Positions 23,721 through 35,044 of a stretch of 64,000 nucleotides of DNA are shown piece after piece. Each line of letters opens with the position of its first letter. Within the stretch, counting starts at the first letter, position 1. Made by a program: the position numbers and the translations under genes. The notes under the pieces were generated by a model. That model worked only from the letters and a program-made list of their open reading frames with translations, ran no database searches and was not told where the DNA came from. Origin of the DNA: Eupeodes corollae (taxonomy: Eukaryota; Arthropoda; Insecta; Diptera; Syrphidae); assembly GCF_945859685.1 (NCBI RefSeq), contig NC_079149.1, forward strand, positions 5,119,118 to 5,183,117, written 5' to 3'.

Positions 23721-24309
23721 AATGATTTTTTAAGCATCGGCTTGCATTATATGACTTATTTTTATTTCGTTATTATAAGCATTAAGCTAGCTCTGACAAA
23801 TTTGACAAGGTTCGCCTAATCTGATCCATTTAAAATTTCAATTGTTTTCTATACTAATAGCGATGGTTTACCAAAGCATTGATGAAATTAAAGCAATCTT
23901 ATTTAGCGCTCAAGTTACATAAATTGCAAAATTGATCAATGCTTCCGTTGTATGGTTTACCACTTAAATGTAGAAGTTCGCATCTTGATTAAAAAATTAG
24001 GGAAATATCTTTATAGAAGATAGAATCTTGGAAGTAGTTCTTGTTAAACAACTTATAATTAAGCTGGATATAGAGTAATCTGTTTTCCGATTGATTCTTA
24101 AAAATTTTGGATGAACAGTATTGTTGAGATTGATCTACACAACTTCTCCACAAGAAGCAGCAATGTTTTCCCATGTCCTCATCCACCAGTCCTTATTCCG
24201 GATTTCGTAGAGCGTCATTATTTTACATAACCGAGTTTCTCGTAGACCAAACATTTTAAATAAATAATCAGCCTATAACTGTAAGTACAAAATTTTGGCA
24301 GGCCTGTTT

Positions 24310-24837
24310 TCAAATAAAACAAAAAATTGAATAATTTGGTCTGGTTAAGGGAATATTTAATATTTTCTTTAAGACATTTCTTTGAAACTTTTTAATTTCC
24401 TCGTATTCTTGCATACCCCATATTTGTGCCGCATAACAAAGAGAAGGTTCCACGACTGCATTGAAAATATTATATTTTTTTGAAAGATTTATGTGATCGT
24501 AAGAGAAAATCTTCGTCTTTTTTACATGGTGCTTGCTATATATATCCAGGGTTGGATTTAGTAAAACTCCCAAATAGTTATATTCTTTCAATACTTCTAA
24601 ACGACTGCCATTAGGTATCCAGGTGTTCCTAACTTCACTCCGAGTAGTTCGCGAAAAGACCATTACTTTCATTTTGTCTGTGTTGATGACTAGACCCCAA
24701 TTGACACAATAATCCATAAGACCATTTACCATCAATTGCAGCGTTTCTGCTGATTCGGATAACAAGAAAAGGTCATCGGTGTAGAGTAATACGTTTATTA
24801 AGATACCCGCAATAAATTTAAACGAAAAATCTACCAA
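24310..24837 (-). pseudogene. LINE reverse transcriptase palm fragment
   Basis: About 175 codons read NVLLYTDDLFLLSESAETLQ, where YTDD stands for the usual YADD catalytic box. The blocks INTDKMKVMVF and EYNYLGVLLNPTLD (thumb-side KYLGv box) follow, then AVVEPSLCYAAQIWG and FQRNVLKKILNIP. This is a classic non-LTR retrotransposon order. The upstream fingers domain and any downstream nuclease are missing, so it is a truncated remnant. The clade is uncertain. Confidence 0.85.
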
Positions 24838-27800
24838 TATTGAAAGATCTTATCCAATCTTGTATACTTAGTAAATATGATTTAAAATCATGTAAAATGA
24901 ATATAAAAATAAACCAGCATGGTGTTCAAATATGCGTTTCGCCCCGATGTAATGGTTGGGCTCATCTTCAATTGTATACTTAGCTTTAGCTTAAGATTCA
25001 TTCTGATAATTAAGTACTTACTAAAAAAATGTTACTAATTTTTAAACGTAGGTTAAAATTAAAATGGATTCTTGAATCTTGATTTTTCATGAGCGAAATT
25101 TTATGTTTTGATTTTTCAAAAGTCAAACTTTAAACAAATATTTTTGTTGGTTATTATCATTGGAATAAAATGGTAACGTCGTCGGTCGCCCGCCGTTCAT
25201 CGTCTTTAAGTTTTTTTTTTGTCACAAAATCAAACAATTAGTTACTCTTTTATTTCCCTCTTGCAGTCAGTGCTCCACGACGCCTCTCCACCACCATTAT
25301 TCGTAATTCAGATAGATTATCATTTTATTCTCTTAAATGCATCCCCAACCCCACATGACTATCTCAACTCAACTTAACTAACCCTCCCACCCCCTGCACC
25401 CTCTCGACCCGTTTGCATCCAAATCCCTCTGCTATAAGAAAGAACGCACATAGCTACATACACACAAATTACTTACCGACAAACCGCAAGATTAAGAAGA
25501 AAAAAAAAACTCAATAAAACATGCATCATTACAGAAAAGCACAAAATATCTACGAGATAATAGTAATATTTCTTTTTATGAGTAGGTACATGAGTCCGAG
25601 TATCTAGAATCTAAAAGTACATTATATTTGTATCTATACAAACCTGATTTATTTGCATTTAATTCTTGTTGTTGTTTTTGTTGTTGGTGGTTGGTGGAGT
25701 TGTCTCGTGTAAATTCTGCTGCCTGAGGCTGAAGCAGCAAGTTGTTGTTTTTGTCACTGTAACTTGTGTTATCTTTTGGGATACCAATGCGGTTTTTTTA
25801 CGCGTTTGCAGTTTTAATTTTATGTATCTGAAAAATTTAACGCAGAAATCGGATAATATCCTTTTCTTTAAAATGCGCGATATCTTCTTAATGAGGAGAG
25901 CTTCCAACGCTGATGATGATGATGACGGCGAAGACGACAACGACGACGACAACGCACGGTGATCACTTTTGCAGCGGAACGATCTTGCGGATGTTTATTA
26001 AACTTTTTTTCTGCGCTGCGCTGGTTTTTCTTTTTTTGAACGGAGCAACAGAATCATATACAATGAAGATAGTGTTGTCCTCTTCTCTGTACTGCGCTGC
26101 TACGAGGGGGCTAACCTTTTTTAATTTGTATTTTTATTTTCAATTTTTCAAAACCACTTGTTAAGATGTTTTCAAAAATCGATAGATAAACCAAAAAGGA
26201 ACCAATTCTTCTTAGAAACAATGAATATATTATTGAGGTATCTAAACACACAATGGGGAAAAAGGGGGGTTGTTTTATTTGACGACGAAGACGACGACGA
26301 CGACGCACGGTGATGACGATAAACGAAACGAAACGAAAACGCAAGTAAGTTTCAATTTATCGCAGGGTCGGGTTCACATTCGAAAATGCACTGCAACTTT
26401 TTTTCACTGTCATGTCGGCGGCACAATTCAATTTTATATTTAAATCTATTTTATCACACACTTTTCTTCTTGCAAAACAGACAAAAAGGTTTTCACCGAA
26501 CTTTTTCTTCCTCCATGCGTGCTTCAATAATCGGGAAAAACATTTCCTCGTCTTCTTAAAATTTGACAGGAAAATTTAGTGGTAGAAAAGTATCGAGGAA
26601 TAATGAGAGAGAGGAGAGGGTTTGAGAAGAGAATAAATATGGCAGAGACAATCTAGAAGAGGGAAAGGAGTTCGAGTTTTGTTAAACTTCAGATTCAGAG
26701 GTTTTCAGGCACAGGAACAGGCACAGGCACACTCCATCCTCACTTTGCATATGGTTTGAAAAAATTGAAAAAGAAAACGTCACTCTGTCAAAAGCACAAT
26801 CCGGTCGAAGTATTTCACGGATTAATTAAAAAAGTTAATGATTGTTTTTTCGTTCTTTTGTGTTCTTGTTTCAAAAAATATCTTCCCCTTTAATTAAGAT
26901 TTAGATACTTTTTTGTTTAAAGGTAAGATTCTACTATATTTTTTTTATTGATTATCTACAAAAATTTGACGATAGATATTTTCCGGACTGCGAATTGTTG
27001 AAAAATAACAACGACAACGACGACTTTGGCGACCGAGACGACGACGAAAGCGACATAACTTGTACCATGGCCTTCATGTCACATTTCTCTCGCTTTCTCG
27101 CTCTTCCCCATGGGCTTTTGGATATTTTAATCAGCTTTTGGCCTTTTTCTTTATACTTTTTTTTGTTTCTGTATAGTTGCTTTTGCTTCTGATTCCCCAC
27201 CCCACACACAAATTGCTGCTCCAAAGCAGTGGGCAATAGATACGAATGTATCTCTCTATCTATCTTTATGCCTATAAACCTAAACCTATCTAAATATATG
27301 TATAAACATTCTACGTACATATATTCTACATTGATTTTACGCGCTGCTAGTGAGAAGATATGTGTATCTATCTATGTGGGAGCAGCTTTGGATCGCATGA
27401 AGGTGTGTGGTTTAATGTGACGGTATTTTGTTTGTCTTCTTATTTCGCGTGGCACACATCGAAAGCGAAACTTCAAAAGTGCCAATGTGAAGATAGTGGG
27501 CAGCAAAATATACAAAAATTGTGTGGTTAAGGCGACATTTGTTCATATTGTAGGTATAGGTTAGGATTGGTAGGGAGCTTCAGCTTATGGATGAGAAAGA
27601 CTTGGAGAGTTTATTTTGTTTTCGTTTTTTTGAAACAACTTGTTGTGGAGATTAACAAAGAGAGAGAATGACAGGAAAGCTTTTCAATACTCGAATTACG
27701 GTTGACAGCTGTAAAATTATACCAACATGCACTTGGAAAAGTCCTTTTAGATGTGGGCCACTGTGGCGAATACGTGATTTTTGTTGTTTATTTTTTCAAT

Positions 27801-27984
27801 GAACTTAACTTTAAAGTGCAGGAACTGGGATACTGTAAGTTTTACTTTCTTGCATTGCAGGGTGGGTCAAAATATATGAAATATAATACTGAAATAAAAA
27901 GGAAAGAATATAATGTAGATATGAAGCTTGTATTCATGTTAAATGACGTTAATAAAAACTGTAGTAGGGTGTATCATTTAGAGA
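24838..27984. other. 3.1 kb non-coding DNA with low-complexity tracts
   Basis: No conserved gene was recognised. The segment is less AT-rich than its neighbours and has GAY-type trinucleotide tracts on the plus strand (25912-25960, 26280-26315, 27010-27050), C-rich stretches (25300-25430) and AACGAAACGAAACG near 26323. Open stretches over these tracts translate to Asp-rich or Ser-rich low-complexity peptides on either strand and are not convincing. It could be 5' UTR, promoter or intron of a gene lying elsewhere. Confidence 0.4.
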
Positions 27985-28560
27985 TGTTTGCGCGTGCAGG
28001 TTGTACGTACGTTCAAGACGCTTTTGTCGTAGTCCATATCTCAAGAACCAGTAAAGATATCGACTTCAAATAAATTTTTGTATACAGATAATAATGCAGA
28101 AAAGACCCTTAAAAATTTGAGTGGGTGGGTTTTTACAATAGCAAATTAAAAAAATAAAAATTTTTGTTAACCCGAAATATCTCAAGAACTAATAATGCTA
28201 GCGATTTCAATTAAATTGTATATTATATATTGTAATGTGATACCAAACTAGTATATTTTTGGAAAAAAATTCAATTAAAGTTTTTTTTATAAATCAAAAA
28301 AACTGAGAACAAAATAATTATCTACTCGAATATCTTACGAACAAAGAATAATTTTAGATTCAAACGAATTTCATGCAAATAAAGTTTTTGAAATCTGGTA
28401 ATGGTAAGTAATAAATTTTGAGAAAAAACGAATTTAAAGTTTTAACAAAAACAATTAAAACCTAAAAAGAGCATAACTAAAAGTTAGCAAAAATTGATTT
28501 TCTTAAATATTCTTTAAAAATTAAAAATATTGAGCATATTCATAGATGTTTTCTAAACTC
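27985..28560. mobile_element. Partial copy of dispersed repeat family R-165
   Basis: It matches 7510-8000: GTACGTACGTTC, then CTCAAGAACCAGTAAAGATATCG, TACAGATAATAATGCAGAAA, GAGTGGGTGGGTTTTTA and diverged tandem units. It overlaps the end of a chance open stretch. The left border block is missing. Confidence 0.7.
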
Positions 28561-28885
28561 TTGCTAAATTGTTACCAAGCAAATGCAGAGTTTAGGCTAA
28601 TTATAAATAAATTTAAACCTTAGTTTAGGGCTTCACCTGGGGTTTAACTATAAACATAGGAAATGCTGTGTTTAAGAACTAATTATCACAGCCAAATGTC
28701 ATATCTGTTTTTTGTTTGTGAATTAAAAAGCTGAAAAAGTAAATCATATCAAATAAAATGTACGTGAACTTGAAAATAGTCGATTGATACCGCAATTGAA
28801 TACCATTTTTTCTGCGGTTCATCTTCATTGTTGTTCATCTAAAATATTATGGAATGTTGTTTGTTGTTTTTTTTTTTATTTTTAA

Positions 28886-29700
28886 CTTCCCATAACAAGT
28901 TATTGTAATGGGTCCGATTTGTCAAATTGAAAATTTTGACATTTCTCGACGTTTCAAGTACCGCGTTTACAAGGAGAATTGAATCCGAATTGAATCAGGA
29001 TTTAGCGCCGTATAGACCTGAATCGGGGAATCGAGTTATTGGTGTGTAAGGTTTTGCTTGTGCGCTTGCGATAAGTTTTTTCCATCTTGTTTGTTCTGCG
29101 CTCTTCTTTGTGTTGAGAGCATTGTTATAAAATTTGAAATTTATTTGAAAGTTATTCACGAAGCAGTACGCACACAAATAAAACCCAAATGTCATTTCGA
29201 TTCCATTTGAATTCGATTCCTCGATTCAGTGCCACCATATAGCTGGATCGAAATTTCAATTCGATTCGATTCCTCGATCTCCTCTTGTAACCAGGGTAAA
29301 GAGGTCCCTAGCGTCGAAATATTTTTTTTTGTGTTGGTCTGTCATTTGAAGTATAATTGTTGTAGAATACAACCTTAACCTGGGGTTCTACTAAACAAAG
29401 CTGGAAAATTGACTATGAATAAGAGCAGTGTTTATTTAACCAACAAGACTTAAACTATAGGTCAAGAAATAACGACTTTAGTAATTCTCTATGAATACGA
29501 CCTATTGTCTTCAAACTAATTGCATCTTATAGAAAATGTTGTGTTAGTTAAATTTTTATAAAAATCCGACTGTCATTTTTTTCATAAAAATTAAGATCTA
29601 CCAAAAATAGCATGCAAGATTGGTAAAACTTGATGTTTGATTCCCGATACCTCGTTAATAAATGGAGATATTGACTTTAAAATTTTGTATGAATAATGAT
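28886..29700. mobile_element. R-165 copy interrupted by a 340 bp MITE
   Basis: The left border AACTTCCCATAACAAGTTATTG and TTTTGACATTTCTCGACG match the family start. The family sequence is broken at GTTTCAAG (28958) and resumes near 29299 with AGGTCCCTAG. Tandem-unit relics continue to about 29690. Confidence 0.7.
28959..29298. mobile_element. 340 bp MITE with long imperfect inverted repeats
   Basis: The ends TACCGCGTTTACAAGGAGA and, on the other strand, TACCCTGGTTACAAGAGGAGA are imperfect inverted repeats. Similarity extends inward about 75 bp through GAATTGAATCC/GAATCGAATCG-type blocks. AAG flanks both sides and may be a 3-bp duplication. It has no coding capacity. It interrupts a dispersed repeat, which makes the borders clear. 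The superfamily is unknown. Confidence 0.75.
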
Positions 29701-29910
29701 AGTGGTTAACTTTAAAAACATTTTTAAAAGGATATAAGCCAAATTATATGGTTAACTTTAAAACCATAATTTTATGGAATAATTCTTATATTAGTAAATC
29801 ATTGAAAGTAATTTATTTGAGTATATGAATTGAAATCATTTTTTTTTTAATTGTACGTACACTTTTTGGCGTTTAATAATTTACACAGTATTTTATTGAT
29901 ACATTTTTGA

Positions 29911-30162
<252 letters not shown>

Positions 30163-30193
30163 CATCTCGTATGATGATATCCTTCGCATTGAG

Positions 30194-31282
30194 ATGCCTG
30201 ATGATGCCTTCCTGGTTGGCTATGCTGACGACATCGCCGAGGTGATTACGGCACGAGACACCGATAGCGCACAAAGAAAGCTAAACCAGGTCATGCGACG
30301 AACAAATTCATGGATGGAAGAGCATGGACTCAGCCTAGCCACGGAAAAAACAGAGATAGTTCTTCTGACGAGGAAAAGGATTCCTACACAAATTGACTTC
30401 CAAATCGGGAACGAAGTAATAAGAAGCAGTGCGACAGTGAAGTACCTGGGATTGAGGCTCGACACAAAGCTAACCTACTGGCAACAAATAAAGGCAGCAT
30501 CGGAAAGAGCATCAAAAACTACCACTTCACTCAGCAGACTGATGGCGAATATAGGGGGACCAACGGCCAGTAAGCGAAGGCTACTGATGGCGACAACCCA
30601 TTCCATACTTCTGTATGGCAGCGAAATATGGGCGGACGCACTTAAGCAAGAGAAGTACCGTAAACAGATGGCGGCAGTGCAAAGACGCGGAGCTCTCCGT
30701 GTGGCAAGCTCTTATCGAACGGTATCAGAACCAGCTGTCCTTGTAATCGCTGGAGTGACCCCTATCGATCTCCTAGCAACAGAAAGGAAGTACGTCTACG
30801 ACAAAAAGGCGGAAATGGGAGTGGAAGCGGCAGCCGAGCAGGCTAAGCAGCTGACCATACAGAAGTGGCAAGAGCGCTGGTGCGCAGAAATCAGAGGACG
30901 ATGGACGGCGAGGCTGATCAGAAATGTGGCAGAGTGGAAGGATCGGAAACACGGCGAGGTTAATTATTACGTCACCCAGTTACTCACCGGACACGGTTAC
31001 TTCAACGCATTTCTCCATAAGATCGGTAAAACGAGTAGCCCAGCCTGCCAGTACGGGGACTCCCAAGAAGATGATGCACAACATACCTTCTTTATCTGCA
31101 GCAGATGGGCAGCACAAAGAGAAGAACTGGAGAGAAACATTGGCACCATCACTCCAGAGAACATAGTCGAGAAGATGCTTAATAGCCAACATAACTGGAA
31201 CCTGATTAGTACATACACGCATCAGCTCCTCAGAAACAAGAAAAGAGAAGAAGAACAGTTCCGCGTTCCTAACCTTTCCTAA
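30194..31282 (+). CDS. R1-type LINE polyprotein, C-terminal 362 residues
   Basis: An uninterrupted reading beginning inside RT: LVGYADDIAEVITA (catalytic YADD), LATEKTEIVLLT, VKYLGLRLDTKLTY, SILLYGSEIWADAL and VQRRGALRVASSYRTVS, then a C-terminal region with TQLLTGHGYFNAFLHKIGK and a metal-binding-like C...DAQHTFFICSRW block. These are diagnostic of R1-type elements. The first ATG is internal to the original protein and has no meaning as a start. It is a truncated copy and would not make a functional enzyme. Confidence 0.87.
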   Translation: MPDDAFLVGYADDIAEVITARDTDSAQRKLNQVMRRTNSWMEEHGLSLATEKTEIVLLTRKRIPTQIDFQIGNEVIRSSATVKYLGLRLDTKLTYWQQIKAASERASKTTTSLSRLMANIGGPTASKRRLLMATTHSILLYGSEIWADALKQEKYRKQMAAVQRRGALRVASSYRTVSEPAVLVIAGVTPIDLLATERKYVYDKKAEMGVEAAAEQAKQLTIQKWQERWCAEIRGRWTARLIRNVAEWKDRKHGEVNYYVTQLLTGHGYFNAFLHKIGKTSSPACQYGDSQEDDAQHTFFICSRWAAQREELERNIGTITPENIVEKMLNSQHNWNLISTYTHQLLRNKKREEEQFRVPNLS

Positions 31283-31703
31283 CCTATTAATCTACTAACC
31301 TAACCAAATCTAACCAAACCACCTTGAACTAACGTAACCTAACTTCACCTAATAAAAGATTAATCTAAACTAACGAAACCCAATTAATTTAACCTAATCC
31401 TTACATAACCTTCCTAACCTAACCCTTCCTAACCTAGGAACGAAGTAAGCAGAAGAAGAAAAGATCCTGCTAAAAGACGTGAGCCCAGAATGGGCCGTAC
31501 AACAGGACCCCCTCCTGAAGAAGTGCAATCCCGTAGTCCCGAGGGAGGGATCTTCGAGACACTTTTGGAGGTTTAGCCGGTATGCCATTATAAGGTTTTC
31601 AAAAATTTGTATTTTTTCCTTGGTGAGCCCGGCACACGGGGAGGTATGGATACCTCCTTATGGTGCGTAACGCATTCCTCCACAAGTAAAGTAAAAAAAA
31701 AAA
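31283..31703 (+). repeat. LINE 3' UTR rich in CCTAA motifs, then poly(A)
   Basis: From about 31266 to 31435 the motif CCTAACC and close variants recur more than ten times, with spacing drifting around 5-6 bases. This resembles a degenerate form of the insect telomere repeat complement (CCTAA)n. The rest of the UTR is unique and ends in a run of about 12 A. Confidence 0.7.
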
Positions 31704-31730
31704 ATTATTATTATTATTATTATTATTACT
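31703..31730. repeat. Short (ATT)n array on the 3' side of the LINE
   Basis: About eight ATT units directly follow the LINE poly(A). Together with the long array at 29911-30162 they place the LINE inside ATT microsatellite DNA. Confidence 0.9.
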
Positions 31731-33297
31731 AATATTTATTAAATTAGTACCTAAATGAATTTTATATTCACTAAACTCTCAACCTAGAATTAATTTCCAG
31801 ACTTAATTACTGGAGTGATAAATACAATTTAAGATCAATATTATTGCTTCGTTTTTGTTTTTAAAATTTTAAAAAGTTATTTATTATTAGGTACATACAT
31901 TTAATTTATATCATCGATAGTGATGTTTTTTTCAAAGATAAGCCAAGTTGTGGATTGATAGTACTTAGAAGGTTGATAAGACTTCTGGGCAGGTAAGGAT
32001 ATGAAGTTATTGCCTTTACAAAGATGACAGAAAAGAGGTTTGTGTGCCATGTATGAGTGGTATAGAAAACCCCAAGTGTTGGAATTTGCTTAAATCTGAT
32101 ACACATAAAACAAGGGGAAAGTTCGCTTACCACGGTGGAGTTAAAAAATAATAAAAGACTTTTTTTACAAGTGTGTAATGCATGAATTTTAATCTTAATA
32201 AAAATTACCTATGAAAAAATATTATGTCGAGTGTCCTTTTAACAGCTTGAGAACTTTAAATGATAATAAAAAATGTTTTCTGAGGTAAGGAACTTTGAAA
32301 TGAATTAAAAGACGGATACGTTTTTTAAATTAAATTTAAATTTAATTTTTTGGTGGCCAGAAACAGTGTTGCCAACTTCTCATAAGAATTTATTATATAT
32401 TTGTTTGGATTTGAATTCTTTATTATTCTTTATCTCACAGTTTTTAAAGAAATGCGTATAATTAGTTATGTATCTCCTAAGTGAGAATAAAAATTCAATT
32501 CCGTTTATAAATTTGTCATTCTTCTACTGTGTCAATCTGACGAGAAAACTCTTAAAAATCTCAGAAACATAGATTTATGGCCTTAAAAGCAATTCTATCT
32601 TCTGTTTGCTTTTTATTCCTTGAATTTAATATTAATATTTTATTTTTTTTTCATCTATTAAAGAAAAAATTGTTTAATAGTCTTGACTTGGTTCAAAATC
32701 AAAGAAAAGAAGCGAAATCAATTTAAAAATCGATTTAATAACTCTCAGTTTGTCTTTAAAACTATTTTTGTTTTTTAAAGTTTAAAACTCAAGCATTTCT
32801 TCATTTTCATTAATTTCCTTATAACTCTTTTTAAATTTATTATTGAGTTTAAGGAATTCGATCCTATTTTAGTAAAACAAAATTCTAACGATGTATTAGT
32901 TAATTTAAATCAAAAAAAAATATTTTTTGAACAATCGCCTACACAAGTAAAATGATTGCTCGGCCGAAAATGATTGCTTAGACTCCAAATTTTGAGGCTC
33001 TAATAAATCGAAATTCTATCTTAAACTCAGATCCTAATCAATTGTTAAGCTTTAGAATTTAATGAAGGAAATTTGGTCTTATTTACACATACCTCCATAT
33101 GTACTTATTTTCTCTTATAATCAAGCAGTTTTCAAAGGTTCCAAATAAAAAGCTTTTTGTAAAAGAAAGGATTAGACAGGCATTAAATTTTTAACCAAAG
33201 AAAGATTTTGATTCTTGTTTGTTGTCAATAATAAATCCAAATCGGCTGTTTTGTTTAACCCATAATTAACGTCATAAATATGACTTAAAATAAATAA
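31731..33297. other. 1.6 kb AT-rich non-coding DNA
   Basis: No gene or repeat was recognised. A 75-codon open stretch at 31906-32133 on the minus strand has no motif. Confidence 0.45.
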
Positions 33298-33327
33298 ATT
33301 GGGTGGCGCAACAGTCCGTTGAGTCTT
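33298..33327 (-). mobile_element. SINE copy 5, 3'-end fragment only
   Basis: About 30 bp of the SINE 3' end, AATTGGGTGGCGCAACAGTC in plus-strand view, ending at CGTTGAG. It directly precedes transposase remains. Confidence 0.75.
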
Positions 33328-33354
33328 TTGTTCTTACTCCGTACAGATTTACTC

Positions 33355-33610
33355 AAAGTGGCACAAATCAGTAAAATTTTAATAGGAGGCATGCCTCAGC
33401 TAGAAATGTTATAGAAAAAACCAATGGAAATCTTAAAACTCGCTTTAGATGCTTATTGAATACATTGTATTATTCGCCACAAAAGGTGGTGAAAATTGTT
33501 AACGTCTGCTTCATAACATTTGCAATATAAACCTAGAATTGAACAAAATGATTCTGATAAAGAGGTACTTTCCAGAAGAGGCAGCCCTTATAAGAGATTC
33601 AATTCCACAA
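33355..33610 (+). pseudogene. Harbinger transposase C-terminal remnant
   Basis: Readable block SARNVIEKTNGNLKTRFRC, followed by LNTLYYSPQKVVKIVNVCF, with stops beyond. In Harbinger/HARBI1 transposases this is the segment around the third catalytic acidic residue (.vIE..fG.lK.RF..L) followed by the final helix. The upstream two-thirds is missing or unrecognisable. Confidence 0.72.
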
Positions 33611-33904
33611 ACTATGTTTTCTTCATAATAATAGAAAAAAAAGTAAACACATTTCTACCATATTTATTAATTTTTTTATTATTGAATACTTAAAAAACAA
33701 AAAGGAACTTCGGGTACTAAAATAATAAAATAGAGATCATTACAAATTTTAGTTTTCTAAATTAAGTTTCATCTCTTTTTCTCTTTATTTCGTTCTTCTC
33801 AGCATGAAGTCTTTAATCTTCCGTATTATATCTTTCTTTCTCAGCGTTTTGTTCTTTTAAAACATCGCAAAGTTTCTCAATTGCACGATAAGTTCTTTTT
33901 AAAT

Positions 33905-34105
33905 AAAATGGGTGGCGCAATAGTTCGTTGGGAACCAGGGCCTAGTGACTTACAACTCTCAACCATTCCTGTGTGCGAGTACTGTTGTCAGGAATGGAAG
34001 GGATTTACAATTTTAGGCCGAATCCGAACGGCTAATTTGAGAAAGCAATTTTTTATGACAAGAATCACTCTTGAAGGATTTGTCAATTCAGTACCCGCGA
34101 ACATT
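33905..34105 (-). mobile_element. SINE copy 6, 5'-truncated
   Basis: Reads on the minus strand from TTCTTGTCATAAAAAATTGC through GTTCGGATTCGGCCTA and GAATGGTTGAGAGTTGTAAG to TTGCGCCACCCATTTTA. The tRNA-like head is absent; a short piece GGATTTGTCAATTC remains at its upstream side. Confidence 0.87.
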
Positions 34106-34309
34106 AATTTTTTTTTTTTAAATTAAGGTGGCACTTTCTTTTCCTTGGATATTTCAATGGATTCAGTCATATTTGTTATAATCGTCTTCAAAGTGGCTTT
34201 TTGTTCTTCCATGTATTTAAACATTTTATCTGGCCTCTCTACATTTTTTCTTGTTTTTGGTAAATTTTTGTTCAATAAAACAGCTAAAGACGAATATCTT
34301 TTTAGCATG

Positions 34310-34786
34310 TTTTTGCGCTTCATTTTTATCGCAAGAACTTACAGGCGATTCAATTTTGTGTGAGTTGTTCCATTTTGGAGCTAAATCACTAAAAGATCTA
34401 AAGAGACTAATGGCAGAAATTGGAAGAACATTATTTCCTCCTCCACCTGTTGCTTTAGCTTACCTTTTGTTGTGTGCGAGTTTTTTGCGTGTTTTGAACG
34501 ATAAAGAAAATATTTTATCAAATGCATATTTTGTGTACACCTTCTTCCACCCAGTTACGCCTTTTACTGGCGGTCCCTCACTGTTTAAGGAAGTGGACAG
34601 ATTAGCCCACATTGATTCAGAGTGGACTTTGTCTCCACTTGAGAAGCCTCTCGCTATGATCGGATAATCCTCAATCCATTTCAGGAATACCTTCTCCTGT
34701 CTTATATTTGTATGTTTTCCAAACGACTGAAATTCATAAGAATCTGCAACATAAGTTCTGGACATATCTACAAGAAATGTACCCAC
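34310..34786 (-). pseudogene. Harbinger-associated Myb/SANT-like (zeste-type) protein remnant
   Basis: The open stretch 34786-34460 reads FLKWIEDYPIIARGFSSGDK, then MWANLSTSLNSEGPP and VTGWKKVYTKYAF, followed by a basic KTRKKLAHNKR. This is the order of the trihelix Myb/SANT-like (zeste-type) DNA-binding domain in the accessory protein of Harbinger transposons: LM..HP.la......W..l...LN..G...k....W.k.w.d.k...k.k. After the stop at 34460 a GGGG-type Gly-rich segment follows (reading ATGGGGNNV), typical of the same family. A premature stop and unclear start argue for a relic. A domesticated gene is possible but unproven. Confidence 0.66.
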
Positions 34787-35007
34787 CTTTGCCAGTCACG
34801 AAAGCTAACGTCACGCCTCCTCCAGTGCTAAGCCATCTATCATGTGTAAGTATATTCTACCCTTACGTCGCTTACCGTTTAATTTGATGCAAACAACTTT
34901 CCGAGTTGATTCTTTCAGAGTATATTCAATTTAGAACTTAAGAACGTCTCTCAATAAGCCGAAATTTAAAATTAAAAAATATTACTTTTCTAGAAAATAG
35001 GTTTATA

Positions 35008-35013
35008 TTTATT
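35008..35013 (-). terminator. Poly(A) signal of the PDRG1-like gene
   Basis: AATAAA on the minus strand, about 32 bases after the TAA stop at 35045-35047. This is a normal spacing for a fly 3' end. Confidence 0.75.
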
Positions 35014-35044
35014 CTACATTCTTAACAAAACAAAAATCCTACAT

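Larger units (their letters stand above)
30163..31703 (+). mobile_element. 5'-truncated R1-clade LINE inside ATT repeats
   Basis: The element starts in the middle of the reverse transcriptase (SYDDILR, then the catalytic YADDIAEV) and runs to a poly(A) tail at ~31692-31704. More ATT repeats follow. The order of RT thumb, C-terminal domain and zinc-knuckle-like segment fits the R1 clade. The 5' part, with the endonuclease, is missing. Its base composition is clearly more GC-rich than its surroundings, and the remaining reading frame is uninterrupted, suggesting a fairly young copy. Confidence 0.87.
33335..34860. mobile_element. PIF/Harbinger remnant with two convergent genes
   Basis: Plus-strand transposase remains lie on the left and a minus-strand Myb-like reading frame on the right, facing each other. 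This is the usual two-gene layout of PIF/Harbinger transposons. A SINE copy lies between them. Terminal repeats were not located, so the borders are approximate. Confidence 0.62.

Noticed and set aside
21895..24837. One continuous minus-strand LINE from the two RT fragments
   Set aside because: On the minus strand the YTDD-containing piece lies upstream of the PQGS-containing piece, opposite to protein order, so they are independent fragments.
25659..27320. Asp-rich, Ser-rich and Arg-rich open stretches on both strands
   Set aside because: Overlapping frames over trinucleotide tracts; no conserved domain, no splice pattern, no supporting neighbour.
27702..28073. 123-codon plus-strand reading frame
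   Set aside because: The C-terminal part lies in a dispersed repeat, and no motif or codon pattern supports it.
34251..34667. 138-codon plus-strand frame over the Myb-like region
   Set aside because: It is the antisense shadow of the Myb/SANT-like reading on the minus strand, which has recognisable motifs.
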